From positions 33,757-97,756 of the forward strand of contig SUXW01000010.1 of the NCBI GenBank assembly GCA_015060765.1: DNA of 64,000 bases, written 5' to 3'. The notes under the pieces were generated by a model. That model ran no database searches. It saw only the letters and a program-made list of their open reading frames with translations, and was not told the origin of the DNA. The DNA is from Bacteroides sp. GTDB lineage: Bacteria > Bacteroidota > Bacteroidia > Bacteroidales > Bacteroidaceae. Within the stretch, counting starts at the first letter, position 1; the number at the start of each line of letters is the position of its first letter. The translations under genes were made by a program, and so were the position numbers. Positions 15,326-22,655 of the stretch are shown here, in pieces.

Positions 15326-15643
15326 ATGAAAATCGAATTTGAAGACATCGCTTTAGAGGAACTCTATACAAATGGAGCAACGACCGACGGAAAATATCGT
15401 AAATTACCGAAAGATATAATCAGACAATACGTCAAAGTTGTCAATTATATCAAGGCTGTTCGCCGTTTGGAAGATCTCTTTTATATCAAATCACTTCATT
15501 ATGAAAAAAAGAAAGGCGATTTGAAAGGTGTAGATGCTGTATGGATAAACAAACAATACCGTTTGTTTTTTTACAGCTCTCCAAACGAAGAAGGTATTGT
15601 AGTAAACGCATTATTATTTGAAATATCCAAGCATTATGAATAA
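15326..15643 (+). CDS. higB: HigB-type toxin (RelE superfamily)
   Basis: 105 residues from the ATG at 15326. The protein fits the RelE/HigB mRNA-interferase fold of the 'plasmid maintenance killer' type: N-terminal helix with YRKLPKDIIRQYVKVVNYIKAV, then KSLHYEKKKGDLKG, and the strand pair VDAVWINKQYRLFFYSS with the basic/aromatic residues typical of the active site. By family it cleaves ribosome-bound mRNA. The stop overlaps the antitoxin start by eight bases. Toxin-first order is the HigBA hallmark. Confidence 0.88.
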   Translation: MKIEFEDIALEELYTNGATTDGKYRKLPKDIIRQYVKVVNYIKAVRRLEDLFYIKSLHYEKKKGDLKGVDAVWINKQYRLFFYSSPNEEGIVVNALLFEISKHYE

Positions 15644-16001
15644 AGACAACATCACTCCGTTTGTAGCAACTCATCCCGGTGAGATGATAAAAGATGAATT
15701 GCGTGAAAGAAAACTTACCCAAAAACAATTGGCTCTTGCAACAGGAATCAAACCTTCCGTGTTGAGTGAAACAATCAATGGTAAACGCCCTCTGTCTAAA
15801 AGTGTGGCACTGGCATTAGAGCAAGCGTTGGGTATACCCGCTGACATTTGGCTGAATATGCAAGTCCAATACGATTTGGATACAGTCCGTTTGTCCGAAG
15901 GAGACAATCAGCATGAAACCATATCTGTCACCATTCCAGTTCATGACCGTAATTTACTGAAAGAGATTGCCCGTAAATTTGGATGGGCGTGCATGTTATA
16001 A
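15636..16001 (+). CDS. higA: HigA-type antitoxin (XRE/HTH)
   Basis: 121 residues from the ATG at 15636. A helix-turn-helix covers about 20-75: LTQKQLALATGIKPSVLSE, followed by the family tail IPADIWLNMQVQYDL. It should neutralise HigB and repress the operon. The first 15 residues contain FVATHPGEMIKDEL, the usual VapI/HigA entry. The last 40 residues (from QHETISVTIPVHDR) continue beyond the usual end of the domain and finish at GWACML. The pair lies between terminator repeats 3 and 4, as a self-contained cassette. Confidence 0.9.
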   Translation: MNKDNITPFVATHPGEMIKDELRERKLTQKQLALATGIKPSVLSETINGKRPLSKSVALALEQALGIPADIWLNMQVQYDLDTVRLSEGDNQHETISVTIPVHDRNLLKEIARKFGWACML

Positions 16002-16032
16002 GAACTATACAGAAGATAGGAATACCCCCCAT

Positions 16033-16066
16033 AGCTGCTTCCCCACGGAGGCAGCTTTTTTTATGC
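16033..16066 (+). terminator. Full copy of island terminator repeat (4 of 6), ends higBA
   Basis: Same stem as copy 2 (agctgcttcc ... ggaggcagct) and seven T, 31 bases after the higA stop. Followed by a longer REP-like sequence to about 16155. Confidence 0.85.
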
Positions 16067-16167
16067 CCCCTCGTGATAACCTTGTGGATGCACACGGTTC
16101 CTTCCCTACGTTACACTCCGTTCAGAAGGACAGGAACGGAGGGAAGACTAAGAACGGTGCCTATAGA

Positions 16168-16939
16168 TTAGAAATGCAGATGCTTGTAATTGATGAGTTC
16201 GATGTCGCCAACATTGTTCTCAAAATCACCGGAATATACCACGGCCTTTCTGCTGACGGGCGTCTTGATCCATCCCGGAAGCTTCTTTAGCACGGCTTCG
16301 AACTCCTTGTTGTATGTCATGGACGATTTCACTTCGATGGCCGTGATTTTGCCCTCCTCCTTGACGAGGATATCCACTTCGTTCCCGTTGGAGTCGCGGT
16401 AAAAGAATACTCCACCTTCCTTTCCGTTGTTCATCCGGTGCTTTACGGCCTCCATCACCACGAAATTCTCGAAGATGTTTCCCCTCATCTTGTCCCTGGC
16501 CAATTGGCGGGGGCTCTCGATGTCAAGCAGATAGCAGGCGAGACCCGGGTCGCAGAAGTAAAGCTTCGGACTTTTTACCAGTCGCTTGGAGATGTTCTCG
16601 TAATAGGGCGGAAGAAGATACACCACATAGGAGGCTGTCAGCACAGAGAGCCACGACGTGATGGTCTTGCTGTCCACGCCCACTTCGTTGGCCAGTTCCG
16701 ATGCATTGAATACGGAGCCTACCCTGGTGGCACAGAGTTTCATGAATTTCAGGAAGAGCATGATATCCTTTATCTTGAGCAAGTCTCTGACGTCCTTTTC
16801 CAGATACGTCTTTACATACGACGGGTAGAACAGTCTGGCCATATTTTTCTTGGCACAGATGGCGGGAAACAGCCCTTCGTAAAGGAAATTGTCAAGCGTT
16901 TTGGCCGATGATTTTTCGCGTGATGTAATTCTTGCTCAT
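16168..16939 (-). pseudogene. Decayed ATPase of the DUF4143 type; ATP-binding half deleted
   Basis: The open part (16168-16842, 224 residues) is the C-terminal half of an ATPase_14/DUF4143 protein: FYPSYVKTYLEKDVRDLLKI, a winged-helix ELANEVGVDSKTITSWL and a nuclease-like end NEVDILVKEEGKITAIEVKSS. In frame upstream, without a start codon, is LDNFLYEGLFPAICAKKN, which belongs to the same family. At 16939 an ATG begins MSKNYITRKI, a typical first line of these ATPases, in another frame. So both ends survive and the P-loop region between them is lost with a frameshift. It cannot hydrolyse ATP as it stands. Confidence 0.8.
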
Positions 16940-17027
16940 ATTTTATGTAATTTCGGAATTGCACTCCAAAAATACATAATATTTTTATTCCGACAAAGTA
17001 TTGCGCATCGTTTTTTTAATTTCCTCC

Positions 17028-17050
17028 CGGAGGCAGCTTTTTTTATGCCC
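17028..17050. repeat. Half copy of island terminator repeat (5 of 6)
   Basis: cggaggcagctttttttatg plus ccc; the left arm is missing exactly as in copy 1. Like copy 1 it stands upstream of a peptide/surface-protein module. Confidence 0.75.
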
Positions 17051-17128
17051 CGTTTTTAGTTAAAGTTTATAATCTGTCCCTCCAAAAAAAATAAATGGCA
17101 GAACGATTGGTTTTTCACGATTTTAGTT

Positions 17129-17136
17129 TATTTTTG
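17129..17136 (+). promoter_or_regulatory. Bacteroides -7 box (TATTTTTG), second peptide module
   Basis: TAnnTTTG match 32 bases before the start at 17168, with flanks nearly the same as at 11421 (gattttagttta and gtaag are kept). Confidence 0.6.
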
Positions 17137-17167
17137 TTGTCCGTAAGCAATGATAAATAGAACCTAT

Positions 17168-17293
17168 ATGAAAACCAACGAAAAGTACGGAGCCTACGAA
17201 GCCCCGAAAGTAGAAGTGATAGAAGTGGAAGTGGAGAAGGGTTTCCAAGTGAGTCCTTATGATATGCCCTATGGCGGCAATCCATTACAATAA
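17168..17293 (+). CDS. Small peptide, conserved N-terminus and variable C-terminus (copy B)
   Basis: 41 residues. The first 29 are the same as in the peptide at 11460 apart from Lys at 24; the last 12 (PYDMPYGGNPLQ) are new. The repeated valine/glutamate alternation (KVEVIEVEVEKG) would form one beta strand. A strong AGGAGG lies just after its stop and serves the surface lipoprotein at 17309. Its survival as an intact frame in both modules, with codon changes mostly silent in the constant part, favours a real product. Function unknown. Confidence 0.72.
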   Translation: MKTNEKYGAYEAPKVEVIEVEVEKGFQVSPYDMPYGGNPLQ

Positions 17294-17308
17294 TCAGGAG
17301 GAAACACT

Positions 17309-19207
17309 ATGAAGACGATATTCCGATTGCTGTGTGGATGGATGGCGATAGCCCTCACCACAGCCTGTTCCCACGAAGAACTGTTGCAGACAGAACCGGT
17401 GCAAAAGCCAGTAGCACAGAAAACAATTAGCGTAAAGGCCTATACCCCCAGCGAGCAGGCTGCTACACGCCTTGCTTTCGAGGATAAAGGCGAGGATGGT
17501 TTGAAGCTCTCTTGGACGGCCGGTGATATCTTTACGGCGGTTATAGGCGGAGAGAAAGTGATGTTTGCATACAATGAAAGTAGCAAGGAATTTACCGCTA
17601 TTGTAAACGAAAGTGTAACCTTGACCGATGGCCTCAAAGCCTACTATCCTGCCTACGATGGCGAAAGTTTCGAGATGGATTTATCCCAACAAACCGGTGC
17701 GCTGAATAGTGCCACCACCTATATGGAAGGTGCATACGATGCCACCGCCCAAGCATTCAGGTTCACTCACTCCACCGCCATACTGAAGGTTGCGTTCAGC
17801 GGTTTGCCCCAAAATGCTGTGATTTCGTCCATCGCCGTTAGTGGGGGTGTTAATGTCACAATCTCCAATCCCAATGCAACAATAAGCAAGGATTCCATTT
17901 ACATCAACTTACCCGCTATTCCGAAAGATGGCCAGCTGAAGTTTATGGTAGAAACAGCTACTAGAGATGTTTATACCGCCACCAAGACGGTAACGGCCGA
18001 GGAGGGCATCCAGACAGGTGTTTACTATAACACTACTGTTGAGTTGCAAGAGGCTTGTTTGTTGCCTACGGGTGGTGCATTTTATGATGCTATTAGAGCA
18101 GTCGACGGATATAAAAATGCCACTTCCATTGTTTTCGAAGCAAATGTTGCTGATGAAGCTCCTGCTACACGAAGCGATTCCAATTATACTATAGCTCTCG
18201 CCGGCAATGTGCTGACTATTTCCACCCCATTGTCCGAGTTTGTTTTCAATAAGGATTGTAATCTGATGTTTTCTTATTTGACTAATATCCAAAGCATAGA
18301 CTTCGGTAATTGTGTTAATACGGCGAATGTAATCGATATGGGTAATATGTTCAATACTTGCTCTGCTCTTACCTCGCTCGATTTGAGCAGCTTCAATACG
18401 GAGAGGGTAATAAATATGTCTTATATGTTTCAAGATTGCTCTTCGCTTACCTCGCTCAATGTAAGTAGCTTCAACACGTCGAATGTGATGTTTATGCATT
18501 ATATGTTCAATAATTGCTCTTCGCTTACCTCGCTCGATTTGAGTAGCTTCGATACGGCGAATGTAACGGATATGTACAATATGTTCGATGGTTGCACAAA
18601 ACTTACCTCGCTCAATTTGAGTAGCTTCAATACGGCGAAGGTAACGAGTATGGGTTCTATGTTTAGTGGTTGCTCTGCTCTTACTTCACTCGATTTGAGT
18701 AACTTCAATACGGAGAAGGTAACGAATATGGGTTTTATGTTTTATAAATGTTCTTCGCTTAAATCACTCAATTTGAGCAGCTTCAATACGTCGAATGTAG
18801 AGATTATGATTTCTATGTTTTATAATTGTTCTTCGCTTGAATCGCTCGATTTGAGTCGCTTCAATACGGCGAAAGTAGAGGCTATGAGCCATATGTTCGA
18901 TAGTTGCTCTGCGCTTGAATCGCTCGATTTGAGCAGCTTCAATACGGAGAAAGTAACGAGTATGTCTAATTTGTTTTCTGATTGCTATTCACTTACCTCG
19001 CTCGATTTAAGTAGCTTCGATTTTAGTCTGGTTACTGATTTTGAATATATGTTTGATTATTTAGGTTCATCTGCCACCAATAAGCCGATACCGATATATG
19101 TTACCCAAGCGGGCTATGATATTCTAAAGAATAAAAAGACATACCATACGTATTGTAATTTCCAATATGTGGATAAAGATGGTAATCCCTACTCTAATTT
19201 AAGATGA
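17309..19207 (+). CDS. Fimbrillin-like surface lipoprotein with BspA-type (DUF285) repeats
   Basis: 632 residues. Lipoprotein signal MKTIFRLLCGWMAIALTTAC, then a fimbrillin-like beta domain (about 30-245: GDGLKLSWTAGDIF-like and FRFTHSTAILKVAF stretches). From about 330 to 590 there are ten units of 26 residues (78 bp) with the pattern FNTxxVTxMxxMFxxCSSLTSLDLSS, the BspA/DUF285 repeat known from surface proteins that bind host or bacterial partners. A final IPIYVTQAGYDIL segment caps it. AGGAGG eight bases before the start supports translation. Probably anchored in the outer membrane and exposed. It is the intact paralogue, in organisation, of the frameshifted gene at 11615, though its repeats are of another type. 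Confidence 0.9.
   Translation: MKTIFRLLCGWMAIALTTACSHEELLQTEPVQKPVAQKTISVKAYTPSEQAATRLAFEDKGEDGLKLSWTAGDIFTAVIGGEKVMFAYNESSKEFTAIVNESVTLTDGLKAYYPAYDGESFEMDLSQQTGALNSATTYMEGAYDATAQAFRFTHSTAILKVAFSGLPQNAVISSIAVSGGVNVTISNPNATISKDSIYINLPAIPKDGQLKFMVETATRDVYTATKTVTAEEGIQTGVYYNTTVELQEACLLPTGGAFYDAIRAVDGYKNATSIVFEANVADEAPATRSDSNYTIALAGNVLTISTPLSEFVFNKDCNLMFSYLTNIQSIDFGNCVNTANVIDMGNMFNTCSALTSLDLSSFNTERVINMSYMFQDCSSLTSLNVSSFNTSNVMFMHYMFNNCSSLTSLDLSSFDTANVTDMYNMFDGCTKLTSLNLSSFNTAKVTSMGSMFSGCSALTSLDLSNFNTEKVTNMGFMFYKCSSLKSLNLSSFNTSNVEIMISMFYNCSSLESLDLSRFNTAKVEAMSHMFDSCSALESLDLSSFNTEKVTSMSNLFSDCYSLTSLDLSSFDFSLVTDFEYMFDYLGSSATNKPIPIYVTQAGYDILKNKKTYHTYCNFQYVDKDGNPYSNLR
18300..19065 (+). repeat. Ten tandem 78-bp coding repeats
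   Basis: In-frame repeat units inside the surface lipoprotein gene; cores such as ctcgatttgagcagcttcaa recur with few changes. Number of units could change by recombination. Confidence 0.9.
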
Positions 19208-19235
19208 TTTGCCCACCGATAATTAAATGTGTATC

Positions 19236-19266
19236 AAGCTGCTTCCCCACGGAGGCAGCTTTTTTT
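19236..19266 (+). terminator. Full copy of island terminator repeat (6 of 6), ends module B
   Basis: Stem aagctgcttcc / ggaggcagct and seven T, 28 bases after the stop at 19207, the same spacing as in module A. Confidence 0.85.
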
Positions 19267-19541
19267 GATGTCATACCCTAGAATTTTACTATGAAAAGTT
19301 GAATTTTTACCCGATGTAGCAAAATCGAAAGAAAATGTAACGTAATTGAAAAAAAACACGAGGTGTTACACCGTGTAACGCTTTTTTTATTGATATGACA
19401 CACGAATCTGTAACGCTTTTTCTTATTATTATATCAATTTATATATTTAATTTTGCGGTGAGGTCGGGCTGTTGTGGCCGGACTACTATTATTAACTTGC
19501 GCCAAACCAAAATAGGATGACGCACAAAAAAAACATTAATT
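19267..19541. other. Intergenic region with repeated tgtaacgcttttt and a promoter
   Basis: 275 AT-rich bases after the terminator. tgtaacgcttttt occurs at 19374 and 19409, each ending in a T-run, and gtaacgtaa at about 19337 is related. A -7 box TAATTTTG is at 19448-19455, about 87 bases before the next gene. No gene seen. Confidence 0.55.
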
Positions 19542-19817
19542 ATGTTCAACCTCTTAAAAAAACTTTTCAAAGTAAAAGAAAAGACAGTCAAAGTAAGCGA
19601 CATCGTAGCTTACGCAAAACATCAACCCCTTTACAACAATGTGTTACTCATTTCTGCTCTACTGGACCGATTGGGCCATTCGGAAGCATCCTACGAAATA
19701 GAGGAGCATTTCAAGAACTACACCACTTTTATAGTGAAAAATTATGGTACAATGATAGGTGAAGTCAATCTACCCGACAGTTCCCAATTAGATAAATCCG
19801 ACAATCATGAAGATTAA
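19542..19817 (+). CDS. Hypothetical protein, 91 residues
   Basis: Not recognised. MFNLLKKLFKVKEKTVKVSD is a basic amphipathic start that might lie on a membrane; the rest is helical (VLLISALLDRLGHSEASYEIEEHFKNY) with an acidic end (DKSDNHED). It overlaps the next gene by 11 bases, so the two are translated together. Promoter candidate at 19448. No similar gene elsewhere in the window. Confidence 0.65.
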   Translation: MFNLLKKLFKVKEKTVKVSDIVAYAKHQPLYNNVLLISALLDRLGHSEASYEIEEHFKNYTTFIVKNYGTMIGEVNLPDSSQLDKSDNHED

Positions 19818-20205
19818 ACAGTTTATCAACTACGGAACCATCATTGATAAGATGGAGGGGACTATACACATAGGTCCGCAAGGCAGCAGAATACAAGCCA
19901 TAGAACATACAGCGGTAAACCAGACAGCAAACGAAAAGACACATTCATTCAGGAACATCGTGCAATATCCTGATGCCGATGAACTGATAGCACGTCTGCA
20001 CCAACTGATTGACGGATCACAAGGAGCCGACGTGGGATGCGTACTTCTTCATTGCAAACTGCATAATTACTTGAAACGAACACCTACCCTGCAGGAATTC
20101 CGCTCGGAGTTCCAACTGATGGGCACGTGGAAATCGATACAGAAATACATGAACGAAAACAACCTGAATGCGTTGGGAAGAGCCAACAGTATAATTGTTT
20201 TCTGA
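19807..20205 (+). CDS. Hypothetical protein, 132 residues
   Basis: Not recognised. The N-terminal third is strand-rich (INYGTIIDKMEGTIHIGPQGSRI) and the rest helical: DADELIARLHQLIDG, CVLLHCKLHNYLKR and a C-terminal FQLMGTWKSIQKYMNENNL. No signal peptide or membrane segment. Translationally coupled to the 91-residue gene before it and followed by a hairpin terminator, so these two are a closed unit at the right end of the accessory island. Confidence 0.68.
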   Translation: MKIKQFINYGTIIDKMEGTIHIGPQGSRIQAIEHTAVNQTANEKTHSFRNIVQYPDADELIARLHQLIDGSQGADVGCVLLHCKLHNYLKRTPTLQEFRSEFQLMGTWKSIQKYMNENNLNALGRANSIIVF

Positions 20206-20243
20206 AATAAAGGAAGGAATATGCCAACCTTCCGGTAGCTTTT

Positions 20244-20285
20244 GGTAGACAAAGGTAGACACCTACTTTTGTCTACCATTATTTT
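20244..20285 (+). terminator. Intrinsic terminator of the two-gene unit
   Basis: ggtagacaaaggtag / ctacttttgtctacc, 15-base arms with one G-T pair and a four-base loop, followed by attattttt. 38 bases after the stop at 20205. Confidence 0.7.
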
Positions 20286-20385
20286 TTGGAAAACGGCTCA
20301 TTCACACCCTACTTTTGCAACGACAACAAACTATATTTCTAACCGGGCAGATGGGACTGGTCGCCCGAAGCCTTTGGGGAATAGA

Positions 20386-20421
20386 CAAAAAAAGAAGTGC
20401 CTCATGTGTATGGGGCACTTC
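20386..20421 (-). terminator. Intrinsic terminator of rlmN-DUF4837
   Basis: gaagtgcc / ggcacttc stem followed on the minus strand by seven U; 12 bases after the stop codon at 20434. Confidence 0.85.
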
Positions 20422-20433
20422 TGCTATATCGCA

Positions 20434-21501
20434 TCAACGGGCGGTAGTGTCGGACTTTTCTTCCGTCATCCCCGCTCCTACTACAATCTCTTCTATCTGA
20501 TGTTCCTGCGGCAAAGTCAAGGTGTAAAGGGCGGCTTCCAACTGACGCATGAGGTTGCGCTTCATCTTTTCGGGGGCGTAGACAAAGCCTTCGACTACCA
20601 CTACCCGACCATTGGGACGGTCTACACGGGCATGGGAGACAAACGGGCCACCCATCATGTCGCCTTCCATTTCCCATAAGCCACGGGCTTCGAAGGCATA
20701 TTCATTGCGCACGTTAATGTCGGCCACTTCTACAAAGGCAGAATCGGCAGTGGTCATGTACATACCTTCCTGTGCACCGGGGATGTTGATCTTCATCACC
20801 GAGTCGCGCTTGTGGATGAAGTATTCTTTGGTGAAGGTGTCCTTGTCGGTGTAGGGATAGGAATATATCACGAAGTTGAGGTCGGCCGTAGCACGATTAG
20901 TAGATGCCCACAAGAAATCCTTGCCCACTTTGTAGTTCTGCAAATCGGTAGGAATCCATACATCGCATCCAAAGAGGCTGCCCACCTTGGTAGAAATCAA
21001 ATCGTTATGTTTCTTCTTCAGAGAGACTATCTGCCGATTCATTTCCGACTTGGTGAAGAAATCCAGAATCACTTGGCCGTTCTTTTCCACATATTCGGCA
21101 AACGAGGCCTCATCGGGTGCCTGGATGGTCATAATCATCTGCGGAGAAGCGTAGGCATCGCGGGTGTACTTCAACTTGGGCTGGGTATAGATGGGTTGGA
21201 TATCGGCCACAATGATGTTGCGGAAGATGCGCATGGTACGGTCGAAATGGTTAGGCCCAATCTGCGAGATACGGAACGAGCGTTCGGGTTGCGGAAGTCC
21301 GGGTACATCGGTATCGAGTACACCAAAGAGGGCGCGTCCGGCCGGACGGTTCTCCCACATATCCTTATCCATCACCACCAACATTTCGTAAGGATTACCA
21401 CTGGAAGTGGGGGTAAACAGGCTCTTGCCTCCTTTCTTGCACGACGGCAATACCAACATGGCCATCAGCAACAGACTGAAATAAAATGCAATTCTTTTCA
21501 T
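20434..21501 (-). CDS. DUF4837 family lipoprotein
   Basis: 355 residues with a lipoprotein signal (LLLMAMLVLPSCKKGG, lipobox cysteine at 21). Matches the Bacteroidetes DUF4837 family: SGNPYEMLVVMDKDMWE at the start of the mature part, GPNHFDRTMRIFRN, and a C-terminal VVVEGFVYAPEKMKRNLMRQLEAALYTL. Role unknown, probably periplasmic and facing a membrane. It starts six bases after rlmN, so the two form an operon that ends with the hairpin at 20386. Confidence 0.9.
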   Translation of the reverse strand: MKRIAFYFSLLLMAMLVLPSCKKGGKSLFTPTSSGNPYEMLVVMDKDMWENRPAGRALFGVLDTDVPGLPQPERSFRISQIGPNHFDRTMRIFRNIIVADIQPIYTQPKLKYTRDAYASPQMIMTIQAPDEASFAEYVEKNGQVILDFFTKSEMNRQIVSLKKKHNDLISTKVGSLFGCDVWIPTDLQNYKVGKDFLWASTNRATADLNFVIYSYPYTDKDTFTKEYFIHKRDSVMKINIPGAQEGMYMTTADSAFVEVADINVRNEYAFEARGLWEMEGDMMGGPFVSHARVDRPNGRVVVVEGFVYAPEKMKRNLMRQLEAALYTLTLPQEHQIEEIVVGAGMTEEKSDTTAR

Positions 21502-21507
21502 AATTCT

Positions 21508-22569
21508 CTATTTTTCTTGATCTTGTTTCTTGTTCTTCTCTTCCTGCTGCTTGGCGGTGGAAAGCATACCGCAAGCGGCAAAAATGTCCTCGCCACGCGA
21601 AGCACGGATGGTGGCAAACACACCGTGATGGGTGAGGTAATCGCGGAAAGCAACGATGTGCTCCATATCGGTTCCTTCGAGGTCTACACCGGGAATGGCA
21701 TGAAAACGGATAAGGTTCATGCGACATTCGATTCCCCTGAGCAGACGCACGATTTCCTTGGCATAGACTAACGAATCGTTCACTCCCTTGAACAGAATGT
21801 ACTCGAACGAAAGGCGGCGCTGACCGGTAAAATCGTACCGGCTGAGCACTTCGACGATATCGGCTATCGAGAAGGCTTTCTCGGCAGGCATCAGTTCGCG
21901 ACGCTGGGCGGGAACGGGACTATGCATGCTGATGGCCAGATGGCAGTCGCTCTCGTTGAGGAAGCGTTCCAACCCTTTCTTCAGACCGACCGACGACACG
22001 GTGATGCGCTTGGGACTCCAGCCGTATCCGTAATCGGAAGTGAGAATTTCGAGTACCTTCAACACTTCGTCGAGATTGTCGAACGGTTCACCCATACCCA
22101 TAAACACCACATTGGTCAATGTGTTTCGCTCGGGAATGGAAAAAATTTGGTTTAATATCTGATTGGCAGTCAGGTTGGCGGTGTAGCCTTGCTTGCCGGT
22201 CATACAAAACTTGCAGTTCATCTTGCAACCTACCTGCGAGGATACACACAGGGTGGCGCGATCGGCATCGGGGATATAGACCGCCTCCACAAAATCGTGG
22301 GAAGGAGTCTGGAAAAGATACTTCACGGTGCCGTCGACCGAGCGCATGGCTTCTACAGGAGCCGACGCACCCACTTCGTAAGCAGCCCCCAAAGCTTCGC
22401 GATGCTTCAAGGAGAGATTGGTCATCTCGTCGATGGAGGAGACTTTCTTGTCGTACAACCAGGAAGCTATCTGTTTGGCGGCAAACTTCGGCATCCCCAA
22501 ATTGGCGGTTATCTGCTGAAGTTCGTACAATGTCTTTCCCAATAAAGCGGTTTTGCTAATTATATTCAT
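21508..22569 (-). CDS. rlmN: Dual-specificity RNA methyltransferase RlmN (23S rRNA A2503 / tRNA)
   Basis: 353 residues. Radical-SAM enzyme that methylates C2 of A2503 in 23S rRNA and A37 of some tRNAs. The cluster motif CKMNCKFC (C115, C119, C122) binds the iron-sulphur centre; C333 in the FAACGML stretch is the methyl-carrying cysteine. VVFMGMGEPFDNLDEVLK and RITVSSVGL are family hallmarks. An N-terminal helical domain (1-90) binds RNA. The last 15 residues are a charged tail. -7 box at 22591. Confidence 0.97.
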   Translation of the reverse strand: MNIISKTALLGKTLYELQQITANLGMPKFAAKQIASWLYDKKVSSIDEMTNLSLKHREALGAAYEVGASAPVEAMRSVDGTVKYLFQTPSHDFVEAVYIPDADRATLCVSSQVGCKMNCKFCMTGKQGYTANLTANQILNQIFSIPERNTLTNVVFMGMGEPFDNLDEVLKVLEILTSDYGYGWSPKRITVSSVGLKKGLERFLNESDCHLAISMHSPVPAQRRELMPAEKAFSIADIVEVLSRYDFTGQRRLSFEYILFKGVNDSLVYAKEIVRLLRGIECRMNLIRFHAIPGVDLEGTDMEHIVAFRDYLTHHGVFATIRASRGEDIFAACGMLSTAKQQEEKNKKQDQEK

Positions 22570-22590
22570 TTTTCTCTATCATTAAACGTA

Positions 22591-22628
22591 CAAAGGTATA
22601 CAAAATTAAGATATAATACTTATATTTG
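22591..22628. promoter_or_regulatory. Divergent promoters of rlmN and the GT2/DUF4922 operon
   Basis: Minus: TACCTTTG at 22591-22598 for rlmN (start 22569). Plus: TATATTTG at 22621-22628 for the gene starting at 22656. Both fit TAnnTTTG. Confidence 0.6.
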
Positions 22629-22655
22629 CAATCATTATTATTAATTTTTAGAACT

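Noticed and set aside
11460..17293. Lanthipeptide or other known RiPP cluster around the two peptides
   Set aside because: No cyclase, radical-SAM maturase, protease or ABC exporter lies in the island; rlmN at 21.5 kb is a ribosomal RNA enzyme. The leader/core likeness is therefore given only as an observation.
18300..19065. Regular 78-bp repeats as a possible CRISPR array
   Set aside because: Units are in frame, contiguous without spacers and encode BspA-type repeats.
9829..20421. Integrative element or prophage
   Set aside because: No integrase, mobilisation, replication or phage structural gene, and no direct repeat at the ends was recognised.
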